Source: Chloroflexota bacterium (lineage in GTDB: Bacteria; Chloroflexota; Dehalococcoidia; Lucifugimonadales; Lucifugimonadaceae). From it: a DNA stretch of 64,000 bases. Location of the stretch: positions 1 through 64,000 of the forward strand of contig JAQBUH010000011.1 of the NCBI GenBank assembly GCA_027624075.1. Reading direction: 5' to 3'. Under the pieces are notes generated by a model, which worked only from the letters and a program-made list of their open reading frames with translations, was not told the DNA's origin and did no database searches. Below are positions 1 to 8,670 of this stretch, one piece after another; the stretch's first letter is position 1, and the number at the start of each line of letters is the position of its first letter. Made by a program: the position numbers and the translations under genes.

Positions 1-329
1 GAGCAGCTCAGATCCGCCTGAAATCTCTATTACCGATTCTGTCCCATTGTTGCTGACGTCCTACACCCGTGCCGTGCCAACTCATCTGCTGTCCCCGATC
101 TGAATGAGGCAGCGAAAACTGCCATTCAACAAACCCCCACCGTTGATCAGTGGGACAATGAGCAAGACTTCCCGGGAGTCGGCCTCGCAAAATCCGGCTG
201 CATTGTGTCTTGTAACGGAGTTTTCGTCAACAGAATGGGATGTATTCCGGCCTTTATGCGCATATTTTGTCCGGGCTACGGCGGTGTCCACTGGAGTGGC
301 GCTTGGGCCTGATCGATACTGGCTTCGCC
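1..329. other. No gene recognised at window start
   Basis: Short overlapping reading frames on both strands show no family resemblance, no good ribosome binding site and no conserved motif. The stretch precedes the likely start of the first gene and may hold its promoter, but I cannot point to a convincing -35/-10 pair. Confidence 0.4.
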
Positions 330-1133
330 ATGTTCAGACCTTCCGCACTCTCAGCGATGCAGGGGCACGGGTTCGCGCCCGGCGGCCTTGTAGCCGCGCT
401 GTCACGGTCGAGCGACCGCTTCCGTTGGCGCAGATGGGTCGCCAGTTTCATGGTTTTGTGCATGCTGGCGGTCTCACTGCTGATGCCAGCGGTATCAGCC
501 GAAGGGCAGACAGACGGAGGCGTCGTCGTCCGTGTCGTTGATGGGACGACGGGCCTCCCCGTAGACGCTGGGGTCCCAGTCATGACGGTGGTGCTGAGCG
601 ACGGCATCGAGATTTCAAGGTGGTCCGCGGTCACCAACGGTGATGGTGAGTTGAGAGTGCCGTCTCAGTCACCGGGTCAACTCACGCTTGCCATTTCGGC
701 AACATACGAAGGCGCCAGTTACGCCCGGAGATTCGACGTTCAGGACGGCGAGCCGGTCGAATTGACGGTCTATCAGGTAATGCCGGCGGACCAGTTGGAC
801 ATCACCGAACGCATGGCTTTGATCCTGGAGCCTGGGGATGCCCCGGGAGGGATCAACATTAAGCAATTTGTGCGGTTTGAGAACGCCGGCACGCGGGCGG
901 CAGTATACGGCGCAGGCGGACTGCTCCTGCCCGTCCCAGCCGCGATGTCCAACCTGAGCGTTGAGTCGGACCTCTCGCCTGACACTCCATTTGGCCTTGT
1001 TGATGAATTGGCCTTGTTGATGAACAGGGCCGTAGCCTGGGACTCGAGCCCGCTGCCAGCCGGCCGCGCCATGTGGCGCTCGAAACTCACGTGTCGCCAG
1101 GGAGTGGCACAGTGGTTCTCAATTACCAGGTAA
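330..1133 (+). CDS. Secreted carboxypeptidase-regulatory-like domain protein, N-terminal part (frame broken)
   Basis: Possible starts are ATG 330 and ATG 450; an in-frame ATG at 240 is also open. A hydrophobic segment (residues about 41-57 from 330) ending in AVSAEG looks like a signal peptide. It is followed by a beta-rich stretch (GGVVVRVVDGTTGLPVDAG) of the carboxypeptidase-regulatory/Ig-like type, then a second beta domain beginning VRFENAGTRAAVYG. The frame is broken inside that second domain by a perfect 17-bp tandem duplication (991-1007 and 1008-1024), so the last ~35 residues to 1133 are out of frame. Removing one copy joins this ORF to the one ending at 1474. The role is probably an extracytoplasmic binding or scaffold protein; no enzymatic motif is seen. 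Confidence 0.6.
   Translation: MFRPSALSAMQGHGFAPGGLVAALSRSSDRFRWRRWVASFMVLCMLAVSLLMPAVSAEGQTDGGVVVRVVDGTTGLPVDAGVPVMTVVLSDGIEISRWSAVTNGDGELRVPSQSPGQLTLAISATYEGASYARRFDVQDGEPVELTVYQVMPADQLDITERMALILEPGDAPGGINIKQFVRFENAGTRAAVYGAGGLLLPVPAAMSNLSVESDLSPDTPFGLVDELALLMNRAVAWDSSPLPAGRAMWRSKLTCRQGVAQWFSITR
991..1024. repeat. Perfect 17-bp tandem duplication inside a coding region
   Basis: TTGGCCTTGTTGATGAA occurs twice in direct succession. Since 17 is not a multiple of three, it shifts the frame. With one copy deleted, the codons read ...PFGLVDEQGRSLGLEPA... and continue into the downstream ORF, so the duplication is sufficient to explain the split gene. Confidence 0.9.
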
Positions 1134-1474
1134 ACGTCGCCGTGGGCACGATGGAGCTTTCATTTTTCCTGGCACGTCCGGTGGAGGAATTCGTCGTCCT
1201 CGTCCCGGCAGACAGTTCCCTGGGAATTGGCGCCGGCGAACCCAGGATGGAGTCGATCGCCGGGGTGGAGTACCGGAGTTGGGACCTGGGGAAGAGAGTG
1301 GCGGGGTCTGATGTGTCGATAACCGTGTCTGGAGCGCTCAGCCCCGGCAATCCAGGATTCTTGAGCGGAACAGCCGTGCGATGGATAGCGGTCGGGTCGA
1401 TCACGGTCCCTGGGCTGGCCGCGCTCTTGTACGCCATGACGCGAAGGCGCCGCGGATCTGCGTCAACGCACTAG
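1073..1474 (+). CDS. C-terminal part of the same frameshifted anchored protein
   Basis: This is the continuation of the preceding gene in another frame; the first residues (VALETHVSPGSG) directly continue the protein once the 17-bp duplication is removed. It holds a beta-rich domain (VVLNYQVNVAVGTMELSFFL) and a C-terminal transmembrane segment (about residues 105-125) followed by RRRR, giving an outside-facing protein with a C-terminal membrane anchor. As an independent gene it would have only a GTG-type start without a ribosome binding site, so I read it as half of a broken gene, not a separate one. Confidence 0.6.
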   Translation: MALETHVSPGSGTVVLNYQVNVAVGTMELSFFLARPVEEFVVLVPADSSLGIGAGEPRMESIAGVEYRSWDLGKRVAGSDVSITVSGALSPGNPGFLSGTAVRWIAVGSITVPGLAALLYAMTRRRRGSASTH

Positions 1475-1627
1475 TGTCCTGAGTTATGACAGATCCCTTG
1501 ATGGTTGATCGAGACTGGCAGCGCGGGCATGGCATCAGCAGCTCCTCGGCTAGGTTTGGAGGATGCTATTCTGCCCCGTGCCCTGAGTCCTGACAGAACC
1601 GAGCGAACGCCCTATTGCCCCTCCCCG

Positions 1628-2614
1628 TCACCTCCGCTGCGCAAGGTAGCTTCCTATCACTACCAGCGCCGCTCCCGCGTATAACTCGCCGCCCACCGTC
1701 TCTCCCAGTATCCACCAGCTGAACAGCACGCCGAACACCGGTTGGCTGAGCGAGATCACCGTCACCCGCGACGGCAGATAGTTCTTCAGCAGGTACGTCT
1801 GGCCCAGAAAACCGAACCCTGCGATCAGCACGCCCGTGTACAGCAGCGCAACCGTCAGCCGCAGCGTCAGCACCCACGAGTCGCCAGACTCGAAGATCAG
1901 GCTCGCTATAACAAAGGTCGTGATGCCGAAGACCGACTGCGCCATCAGCAGCTTGTGCTGCGGCACGTCCTGCGCCGCCTGCGAAATGTAGACCTGCCTC
2001 GCGCCAAGCAGGATGGCGGAGCCGAGCAGCAGCAGGTCGCCGATGATGAAGTCGTTACCCAGCGCAAGGCTTCGAGAGAACACGGCGACAACGCCGCCGT
2101 AAGCCACCAGTGTGCCGAGCGTCCGCTGCCGGGACATCCTGTCGCCCGGCACGAAGAAGTGCGCGAACACGGATGTCCAGAGCGGGAAGGTTGTCGTGAC
2201 GATCACCGCGTGGCCGGCCGATGTGAAGTCCTGGCCGACGTTCATGAACGCCAGCTGCACGGAGAAGAGGACGCCCAGCAGCACAAGCGGGCGGACCTCG
2301 TAGCGGTAGATCCTGAGGTTTTTCCGGGTAACGAGGCTGTAGATGATGACGACGAGGCCTCCGAGGATGAACCGCAGATAGCCGAGCCGCAGCGGCCCCG
2401 CGTCTTGAAGACCGGCCTTGTTGGCGACGGGGTTGCCTGCCCACATGGTCGAGAGGAGCAGCGCGAGTGCGGCGGCGGGGAGCGTGAGCGCCTTGCGCCC
2501 GCGTGCCGGCGTGGCCGTTGCCGGTTCGCCAGTCGCGCCAGTCGCGCCAGGCACGCCGGATAAGGGCTCAGGCTGGTCAGCTTGTGTTGAGGAGGTTATG
2601 TCGGCGGGTGGCAA
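1628..2614 (-). CDS. EamA/DMT-family permease
   Basis: Drug/metabolite transporter-type inner-membrane permease of 328 residues. After a ~40-residue polar N-terminus rich in Thr/Ala/Gly come about ten hydrophobic helices in two EamA repeats: the first starts near residue 48 (LALLLSTMWAGNPVANKAGL), the second near residue 190. The C-terminal pattern PVFGVLFSWWILGE is typical of the family, and the length is near the usual ~300. The substrate cannot be told from sequence; such carriers export metabolites or amino acids. It is transcribed away from the broken gene and followed by a second minus-strand gene whose start lies upstream at 3967. Confidence 0.85.
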   Translation of the reverse strand: MPPADITSSTQADQPEPLSGVPGATGATGEPATATPARGRKALTLPAAALALLLSTMWAGNPVANKAGLQDAGPLRLGYLRFILGGLVVIIYSLVTRKNLRIYRYEVRPLVLLGVLFSVQLAFMNVGQDFTSAGHAVIVTTTFPLWTSVFAHFFVPGDRMSRQRTLGTLVAYGGVVAVFSRSLALGNDFIIGDLLLLGSAILLGARQVYISQAAQDVPQHKLLMAQSVFGITTFVIASLIFESGDSWVLTLRLTVALLYTGVLIAGFGFLGQTYLLKNYLPSRVTVISLSQPVFGVLFSWWILGETVGGELYAGAALVVIGSYLAQRR

Positions 2615-2809
2615 GCAAACATTCTAGTTCCGCGATCGGGTCAAGTGGGCCGGATGGGGCGATTTGGCCTGCAGAGCGGCAATACGTCATCGCTGGCCAT
2701 CGAGGAACCGAACGCGTCTCCGGTCTCGGGGGCCTCAGGCTCTGCGCCCAAAGGCTCAGCACCGCGTCAGGGACTTCTTGCTGTCCCCCGCAAGACCCGG
2801 CCCTTGTCG

Positions 2810-3967
2810 CTATCTCACCGCGGCCACGGCTCTCTGCACCACTCCCGGCACGTCGCCGCACCAGCGGGTGACGATCACCAGTCCGTGTTGCGGGTCGATA
2901 TTGACCGTGTTGCCGCCCGCGCCGGACGCCGCAAACAGCGACTCCGGCACAGAGGTTCCGTACCGCTCTCCGCCCGTGTTAAGCCACCACATCAGCCCGT
3001 AGCGGCCGTTTTGCGGGCAAGGCTCTCGCATCATCTTGAGCCAGCGCCCGGAGATGAGGCGCATCCCGTTCCAGACGCCGCCATTCAGGAACAGCAGGCC
3101 GAAGCGGGCATGGTCATAGGTGTTGACGTGAATGCCGCCGCCCCAGTGCGCGCCGCCAGCGACAGACTCAATCTGTGTGCCGTTGATCTCGACGGTCGAG
3201 TTCCGGTATCCGTGCCACTCCCACGTCTCGCTGGCGCCAACAGGCTCCATCACGGCGCGCCGCAGCACATCCGGCAACGGCCTTTTCCAGAGCGCCGTGA
3301 GCGCCAGCGCGCAGAGGTTCACACGCACATCGTTGTACTCCCAGTGCTCGCCCGGCCGCCTGCGTTCGTCTCGATCGCCGGAGCCACCCTGGTCTATGGA
3401 CCGGTTCCAGTCGACCGTGTCAGGCCGGTCCCACAGAGTTCCCTCCCACTCGGAGGTCTGCTGGAGAAGGTGCCGCCATGTGATCTTCTTGTTCTGGCCT
3501 GTCGCGAAGGGCTCAAGCCTCTGGCCGGTGGCGGTCTCGCAGATCTCAACGTCGCCTATGTCCGCTATGACAGGACGGTCGAGGTCCGGGATGAGCCCGC
3601 CGTCGAAGGCGAGGCCGGCGACCGTCGCGAGGTAGCTCTTGGTGGCGCTGTAGGTGAGATCGACGCGAGAGAGGTCACCCCACTCGTGGACGATGTAGCC
3701 GTCTTTGAGGATGAGGCCGGCGGGTCCGCCGCGCGGCCGCATCGGGCCGAGCTTCTCTGCGTATTCGGGCGGGTCGTTTGAGACGTTGACACTGGTGAGG
3801 TCCTCCGGCCATGGGACCTCGTTGCCGATGGCGAAGCGGGAGGTCTGGTCGAGGGCTGCCGGGTCGAGGCCGAGCGACGCGGGGTCTCGCCGCTGCCATT
3901 CACCAGAATCGCCAGACGCGCCAGTTGTGCCAGTTGTGGTCGCTCGGGCATGCGGCGGAAAGTACAT
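2810..3967 (-). CDS. Beta-lactamase-fold serine hydrolase
   Basis: Family of class C beta-lactamases, DD-peptidases and esterases (S12-like). Motifs are present in the expected order: the SxxK nucleophile motif as SATK in a YSATKSYLATVAGL context (near residue 130), a YxN motif in HWEYNDVRVNL (near residue 220), and HWGGGI near residue 275 as the third (H/K)xG box. There is no convincing signal peptide, so a cytoplasmic esterase or amidase is more likely than a penicillin-binding protein. The first ~20 residues are Thr/Gly-rich and may not be translated. A second, divergent member of the superfamily lies at 52316-53347. Confidence 0.8.
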   Translation of the reverse strand: MYFPPHARATTTGTTGASGDSGEWQRRDPASLGLDPAALDQTSRFAIGNEVPWPEDLTSVNVSNDPPEYAEKLGPMRPRGGPAGLILKDGYIVHEWGDLSRVDLTYSATKSYLATVAGLAFDGGLIPDLDRPVIADIGDVEICETATGQRLEPFATGQNKKITWRHLLQQTSEWEGTLWDRPDTVDWNRSIDQGGSGDRDERRRPGEHWEYNDVRVNLCALALTALWKRPLPDVLRRAVMEPVGASETWEWHGYRNSTVEINGTQIESVAGGAHWGGGIHVNTYDHARFGLLFLNGGVWNGMRLISGRWLKMMREPCPQNGRYGLMWWLNTGGERYGTSVPESLFAASGAGGNTVNIDPQHGLVIVTRWCGDVPGVVQRAVAAVR

Positions 3968-4439
3968 AGATCAGCTCCAGTTGCCAGACCGTTACTCGCG
4001 GGCGGCGGCGAACGTGGCCGCCAGTTGCCAGGTGCCAGGTGTCAGCGCCAGCCGTCTGCGCCAACTACCGGCGGATATTAACGCAGGTTGGTCCGGGGAG
4101 CGCTGGGCGAGTCCATGCGCCGCCCTGCGATGACGGCTGTCCGGCCGGCGCATACTCCCCGCCCAGGTGGCGAATTTAAACCATCTTGCGGTGAGAACAT
4201 GGGGCGGTCGATCAGAGGCCGGACTGCGGCGTGCAAAGACCTCCTGCGCAACAGGCGCAACCGCCGGCTGGCCGCGCGGGGCGCAGGGATTCCTGGCAGG
4301 CTGATTCTCTCAAAACAGCCCTCAGCGGCGAGATCCTCACCGGAATTTCACGCTGACCTCACCCGCGAACGCTCGCTCCCGATACCGCCGGTTTAGAGTG
4401 CCTGCTGCGATCTATTCACCCGAGCACGGAGCACACCAC
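3968..4439. other. Divergent intergenic region
   Basis: This region lies between the serine hydrolase (minus) and the unnamed protein (plus). Open frames here lack family resemblance. GGAG at 4428-4431 is the ribosome binding site of the downstream gene. No clear operator or terminator was found. Confidence 0.4.
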
Positions 4440-5294
4440 ATGTTCTACGACACATCCTCATTTCGTAAGGCGCTTGCGCCTGTCCGGGATGACCGCACAC
4501 ACGCCATCATCATGCTGCTGCCACGCGAATCGAAGCGCCTGATTGCGAAGGGCGTGCTGGCCGTGCCAGAAGTGAGGCGTGTGCTCGCAAGCGGCTACTT
4601 AATCGTGTCCCGCGGCGTCACTCCGGCTTACATCCTGGAAGAGCTCACCGGCCAGCCCAAGGACAAGGGCAACTCAACCGCCGGCATCGTCACAGGCAGC
4701 CGCCTTGCCAGCGTGATCGAAGAGGACAGGCTCGGGCCGTGGGTGTTCAAGGACGGAAAGCTCTCGGAAGAGTCCGCACCCCAGGCGCTCGCAAAATTCA
4801 GGGCGCGAGACGTGTCGATCAAAGGGGCGAACGCAGTCGACCCACAGGGCAACATCGGTGTGCTTGCCGCAGACGGAGCAGGCGGCACGGTTGGCGGTAT
4901 CTGGGGCACTCTCACCGCCCGCGGAGCGCACTGGATGGCCCCGGTCAGCCTGGAGCGGCTCATCCCGAGCGTGATTGAGGCGGCGCAGTACTGCGGGAAC
5001 CACCTCTGGGACTACACGATGGGGCAGGCGGCCGGACTGATGCCGGTTGTGAACGCGAAGGTGGTTACCGAGATACAGGCGCTGGAGATCCTGACCGGCG
5101 TGACCGCCGTGCATGTGGCGTCCGGCGGTGTTGCCGGATCGGAGGGCGCGGTCATCCTGGCGCTGACCGGCGAAGAGGATGTCGTGAAGGCAGCGTTCGA
5201 GCTTGCGGAGTCTGTAAAGGGCGAGGAGCAGTTCGAGCCGCCGCGCCTGGTCCCGTACATCCGCGAGCCTGTGAACGCCCCGAGCAGGGTGTAA
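4440..5294 (+). CDS. Conserved-looking hypothetical protein (IKGANAVD motif)
   Basis: I chose ATG 4440 because GGAG lies 8 bases upstream; a GTG at 4398 would add 14 residues. The 284-residue soluble protein has no signal peptide. Strongly patterned stretches suggest a real, constrained enzyme: SRGVTPAYILEELTG (near residue 60), VSIKGANAVDPQGNIGVLA (near 130) and GGTVGGIWGTLTARGAHW, followed by a C-terminal alpha/beta region. I do not recognise the family and assign no function. It sits 134 bp upstream of an enolase-superfamily gene on the same strand, so a shared catabolic pathway is plausible. Confidence 0.75.
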   Translation: MFYDTSSFRKALAPVRDDRTHAIIMLLPRESKRLIAKGVLAVPEVRRVLASGYLIVSRGVTPAYILEELTGQPKDKGNSTAGIVTGSRLASVIEEDRLGPWVFKDGKLSEESAPQALAKFRARDVSIKGANAVDPQGNIGVLAADGAGGTVGGIWGTLTARGAHWMAPVSLERLIPSVIEAAQYCGNHLWDYTMGQAAGLMPVVNAKVVTEIQALEILTGVTAVHVASGGVAGSEGAVILALTGEEDVVKAAFELAESVKGEEQFEPPRLVPYIREPVNAPSRV

Positions 5295-5428
5295 TACATG
5301 GTTGACCTCAACCGTATGTATGGCCGCTGGCTGACGCGCGGCGTTAAACTGCGCCCGTCCGCCCGCCTGTCATCCTCCACCGTCAATGGAGAAGATCAGG
5401 CACGCGCCCCCAAACGGAGAAAAACAAA

Positions 5429-6625
5429 ATGAACATCACGAAAGTAACCCTCCACAAAGTCAGCGGCACCATGGAGACGGACGGCGCCTTTTGGGAAGAG
5501 CGGCTCGCAATGCCGCTCGACGTCTATGAGGAGTTCAGGGAGCGCAAGCCTGTCGCATGGGGCAACCAGGTGGACGACAGCCACTACAAACTCTCTGCCA
5601 CATTCGTTGAGATCGAGACAGACGACGGCGCAACCGGCCGCGGCGGGCCGATGGACGACTCGGTCGCGGCGATCATCGCAAGGCAGCTGCGGCCGCTCCT
5701 CATGGGCCGTGACGCCTTCGCCCACGAGTACCTGTGGGACATCATGCACAGGTCGCTGGTCCACGGCAGACAGGGCGAGGCGATGATGGCCGTATCGGCA
5801 GTCGACTGCGCACTCTGGGACCTCAAGGGACGTGCGCTCGACCAGCCCGTTTACCGGCTTCTCGGCGGCCCGACCCGAACCGAAGTCCCCGCGTACGCCT
5901 CCATGCTCGGCAACGATGTGCTCGACCCCGGCCTCGTGCGGGAGCGGGCGCAGCAGCACCACGAGATGGGCTACAGGGCGCAGAAGTGGTTCTTCCGCCA
6001 CGGCCCGATGTCTGGCCCCGAAGGGCTGCGCAAGAACGTCGAGCTTGTGCGCACGCTGCGGGACGCGCTTGGCCCGGACGACGACATCATGCTTGACTGC
6101 TGGCAGAGCATGGACCTGAACTACGTTGTGAAGCTGGCAGAGCGCATCGAGGAGTTCGAGCCGCGCTGGCTGGAGGAGCCTGCGATGCCTGACCGCATAG
6201 ACACGCACCGCCAGATCCGCCAGAGCATCAGCATCCCGGTCTCTGGCGCAGAGCACGAGTACACGCGCTGGGGCTTCAAGCGGTTTATCGACCAGGAGGC
6301 GCTGGACATCCTGCAGCCGGACATCTACTGGGCTGGTGGCCTGACGGAGACGCTGAAGATTGCGGCGTACGCCACGACGCACGACCTGATCACGATTCCG
6401 CACGGCCACTCGACCCCCGCGGGGATTCACTTCTCGGTCACGCAGTCGCCCATCCACACGCCTTACCAGGAGTACCTGGTGAAGTGGAACGCGGTGCACC
6501 AGCATTTCCTGGCGAACCCGTTGATGCCGGTGAATGGCGTGATCAAGGCGCCGTCGGCATCGGGGATAAACATGGACCTGGACCCGGCGAAGATCGAGTC
6601 GGAAGAGGAGTTCATGCCGGCGTAG
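5429..6625 (+). CDS. Enolase-superfamily (mandelate racemase/muconate lactonizing type) enzyme, probable sugar-acid dehydratase
   Basis: 398 residues with an N-terminal capping domain and a TIM barrel. The three metal-binding acids are visible: D in MLDCWQS, E in RWLEEPAMPD and E in PVSGAEHEYTRW. H in IPHGHSTPAG is the probable catalytic base at the end of the seventh strand. The pattern resembles acid-sugar dehydratases such as rhamnonate dehydratase, which abstract the alpha proton of a carboxylate with Mg2+, but the exact substrate cannot be read. The ATG is preceded by ACGGAGAAAAACAAA, a good ribosome binding site. Neighbouring hydrolases and an amidohydrolase suggest a carboxylate or carbohydrate catabolic cluster. 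Confidence 0.88.
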   Translation: MNITKVTLHKVSGTMETDGAFWEERLAMPLDVYEEFRERKPVAWGNQVDDSHYKLSATFVEIETDDGATGRGGPMDDSVAAIIARQLRPLLMGRDAFAHEYLWDIMHRSLVHGRQGEAMMAVSAVDCALWDLKGRALDQPVYRLLGGPTRTEVPAYASMLGNDVLDPGLVRERAQQHHEMGYRAQKWFFRHGPMSGPEGLRKNVELVRTLRDALGPDDDIMLDCWQSMDLNYVVKLAERIEEFEPRWLEEPAMPDRIDTHRQIRQSISIPVSGAEHEYTRWGFKRFIDQEALDILQPDIYWAGGLTETLKIAAYATTHDLITIPHGHSTPAGIHFSVTQSPIHTPYQEYLVKWNAVHQHFLANPLMPVNGVIKAPSASGINMDLDPAKIESEEEFMPA

Positions 6626-6721
6626 CGGGCGGGCGAATAGATTGGCGTGCGGGAGCCGCGTCGGCGTCATCGAGACGCTGATCAGCGGACGCCTGCGGGA
6701 GCCAGCGCTCAAGCAGTCCAA

Positions 6722-7564
6722 CTACTCTGCCTGCAAGAACCGCCTCACCACCTTGACGAAGTCGAAGTTGCGGGCGACGTGCAGGTTGTGGCCGGTGTGA
6801 GGCCAGTTGACGACCTGCGCCTGCGGGAGCAGCGCAGCCACGCGCGCCGCCTCTGCCTCGTCCATGATCCCGCCCTTGTCAGGGTTTCCGTGCATCAGCA
6901 GCACAGGGCAGTCGACCTTCGCAAACACCTCGTCGAAACCATGCTCCAGTTCGCTACGCGTGCCGCGGCCGCGCATCAGCTCCGGGTCCATCCGGAACTG
7001 CATCGTCGCCAGCCGCTCAACGATCTCCGCCGAGTAGCGAGGGTTCTCCTCGGCGATCTGTGCCACAAGCGGCTCTATCGAAACCGCCGCCTCGACAGTA
7101 TCCGGATCAGGCCGCGATGACCTGCGTGACGGGTCGCCGCGTGCGCGGTCGCCGACCAGCGACCCTGCGCCCGTATACGGGTCAACGGAGACGATCTTCG
7201 TTGCGAGGCCGGGGGCTACAGACGGCAGCGCAAGGCTGATCCAGCCGCCGAGAGAGTGGCCGACTACCGCTGCGCCGCCTGGAGTCAGCCGCTCCATCAG
7301 CCGCGCCGTGTCCTCGGCCCAGGTGACGCGCGCGTGGTCATCCAGCACCCTGCCGGACCGGCCGTGGCCGCGCAGGTCGAACGCAATCACCCGGAAGTCC
7401 CGGGCAAGCTGCGGCGCGACAGAGAGCCACACCTGCCATGAGACGCCCCAGCCGTGGACCAGCACAAGCGGCGGGCCGTCGCCCGGCCACTCCGCGACGT
7501 TGAGCGCAACGTCGCCGATGTGCAGGTAGCGCTCTTTCGGTTCGGCCTGGTGTTCTGGGGTCAT
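6722..7564 (-). CDS. Alpha/beta-fold hydrolase
   Basis: 280 residues from ATG 7564; a longer frame reaches 7666 but its extra Arg-rich stretch overlaps the upstream gene. The oxyanion motif is LVLVHGWGVSW, the nucleophile elbow GHSLGG, and the catalytic His lies in WPHTGHNLH near the C-terminus. The core DLRGHGRS is typical of the haloperoxidase/epoxide-hydrolase branch. Its start codon overlaps the stop of the upstream hydrolase (TGATG), so the two are probably translationally coupled. The substrate is unknown; esterase, lactonase and C-C hydrolase are all possible. Confidence 0.85.
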   Translation of the reverse strand: MTPEHQAEPKERYLHIGDVALNVAEWPGDGPPLVLVHGWGVSWQVWLSVAPQLARDFRVIAFDLRGHGRSGRVLDDHARVTWAEDTARLMERLTPGGAAVVGHSLGGWISLALPSVAPGLATKIVSVDPYTGAGSLVGDRARGDPSRRSSRPDPDTVEAAVSIEPLVAQIAEENPRYSAEIVERLATMQFRMDPELMRGRGTRSELEHGFDEVFAKVDCPVLLMHGNPDKGGIMDEAEAARVAALLPQAQVVNWPHTGHNLHVARNFDFVKVVRRFLQAE

Positions 7565-8442
7565 CAGTTTGCCGCGGCCACTTCGAGCCGTGCCACGAAC
7601 TCGCGTACCTGCCTGGCGAACCGCTCCGGCCTGTCTGCGTGCAGCAGATGTCCGGTGTCGTCCCACGCTGAAAGCTCGCAGTTCGTCATCAGGCTCCTCG
7701 CTAGCTCGCCATCCTCAACCCGCATCCAGGCGCCAAGCTCGACGTTGCCCCGCATCAACAGGACTGGACACTGTACGGAACGCATCATTGGCTCGATATC
7801 GGCGGACCAATCGATGCGCTGGTCGTGGACATGCGCAATCGCGTCGGCGTCTGTCACGAAAAGGCTTTGCGCGCTCTGCAGCACTGCCTCCTCGGTCGCC
7901 TCCGGACTGTCCGATCTTATCTCCGCAGCCATCTCCGCCACGGAGAGACCTGACCCGGATATTCGCCCGTTCCGCTCGAACCGCCTGTGCCGCTCCGGGA
8001 AGAGGTTCTCCATGATGTGACGGGCGAACAGCGGCGGGTCCTCTAGCACGATTGCTGCAGCAAGCTCGGGGCGTGTCGCAGCCAGCTGGAGCGCGGTCAT
8101 GGCGCCGAGCGAATGCCCGACCACAACGACCGGTCCGAGCTCCAGGCCGTCGATCAGCGACGCCATGTCGCGGGCGTAGTCAGGCAGCCGGTATGCGCCC
8201 CCATTTTGACCAGCCGAGTGCCCTGACCTGCCGTGGCCTCGCAGATCGACCGCTATCACCCTGGCTCCGCCTCTGATCCCGCCTGCCACCTCGTGCCAGG
8301 TCTCGTGACGGCCTGTGATGCCGTGGATGAACAGGAATGCCGGCGAGTTGCTGCCGGAGCCGGTTTTCCGGGCTGGCCACTCGGCGTAATGAATAGCGAT
8401 CTCGCCCGTGTTGAAGAATCTAAGAGCCGGCGTGCTCGTCAT
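7564..8442 (-). CDS. Alpha/beta-fold hydrolase, paralogue of the downstream gene
   Basis: 292 residues from ATG 8442; an in-frame start at 8484 would add 14 residues encoded by a 16-bp tandem repeat. Catalytic features are FLFIHGITGRHETW (oxyanion side), DLRGHGRSGHS, the nucleophile elbow GHSLGA, and the C-terminal His in DDTGHLLHADRP. It is the first gene of a two-gene operon with the hydrolase ending at 6722, and the two share overall layout, so they may act on successive or related esters. It is divergent from the amidohydrolase, with about 230 bp of shared upstream DNA. Confidence 0.85.
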   Translation of the reverse strand: MTSTPALRFFNTGEIAIHYAEWPARKTGSGSNSPAFLFIHGITGRHETWHEVAGGIRGGARVIAVDLRGHGRSGHSAGQNGGAYRLPDYARDMASLIDGLELGPVVVVGHSLGAMTALQLAATRPELAAAIVLEDPPLFARHIMENLFPERHRRFERNGRISGSGLSVAEMAAEIRSDSPEATEEAVLQSAQSLFVTDADAIAHVHDQRIDWSADIEPMMRSVQCPVLLMRGNVELGAWMRVEDGELARSLMTNCELSAWDDTGHLLHADRPERFARQVREFVARLEVAAAN

Positions 8443-8443
8443 T

Positions 8444-8475
8444 GAGCGGCGCACTCTGGGAGCGGCGCACTCTGG
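8444..8475. repeat. 16-bp perfect tandem repeat in a leader region
   Basis: GAGCGGCGCACTCTGG is present twice back to back, immediately upstream of the alpha/beta hydrolase start at 8442. A related short duplication (CCGCCCGCRTTGG, two copies, one mismatch) lies at 8561-8586 in the same divergent region. Confidence 0.85.
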
Positions 8476-8670
8476 AACTGGCATCTAAACAGCCTCCCTG
8501 TGAAACATGAGCGCCCAGTATACGAACTGGCGCCAGGGGTGCTCGGGCGGATCACCTTTGCCGCCCGCGTTGGCCGCCCGCATTGGCCGCGGCATAAACT
8601 GTCGCCACCGTTCAATCCGGCAAGCCTTGCCCGGAGCCTTCCCCACCGGAGTCCTAAAAGGAACAGCGCC

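Noticed and set aside
1470-1590. Short repeated TGTCCTGAGTTATGACAG / GCCCTGAGTCCTGACAGA motifs
   Set aside because: The two occurrences are similar but imperfect, with no clear element boundaries or coding content; too weak to call.
1742-2563. 273-residue plus-strand ORF
   Set aside because: It is antisense to the DMT permease, Arg/Gln-rich, and has no fold-like pattern.
2645-3781. 378-residue plus-strand ORF
   Set aside because: It is antisense to the serine hydrolase, which has all three catalytic motifs.
5396-6721. 441-residue minus-strand ORF
   Set aside because: It mirrors the enolase-superfamily gene; the composition is Arg/Val/His-rich and the motifs are on the other strand.
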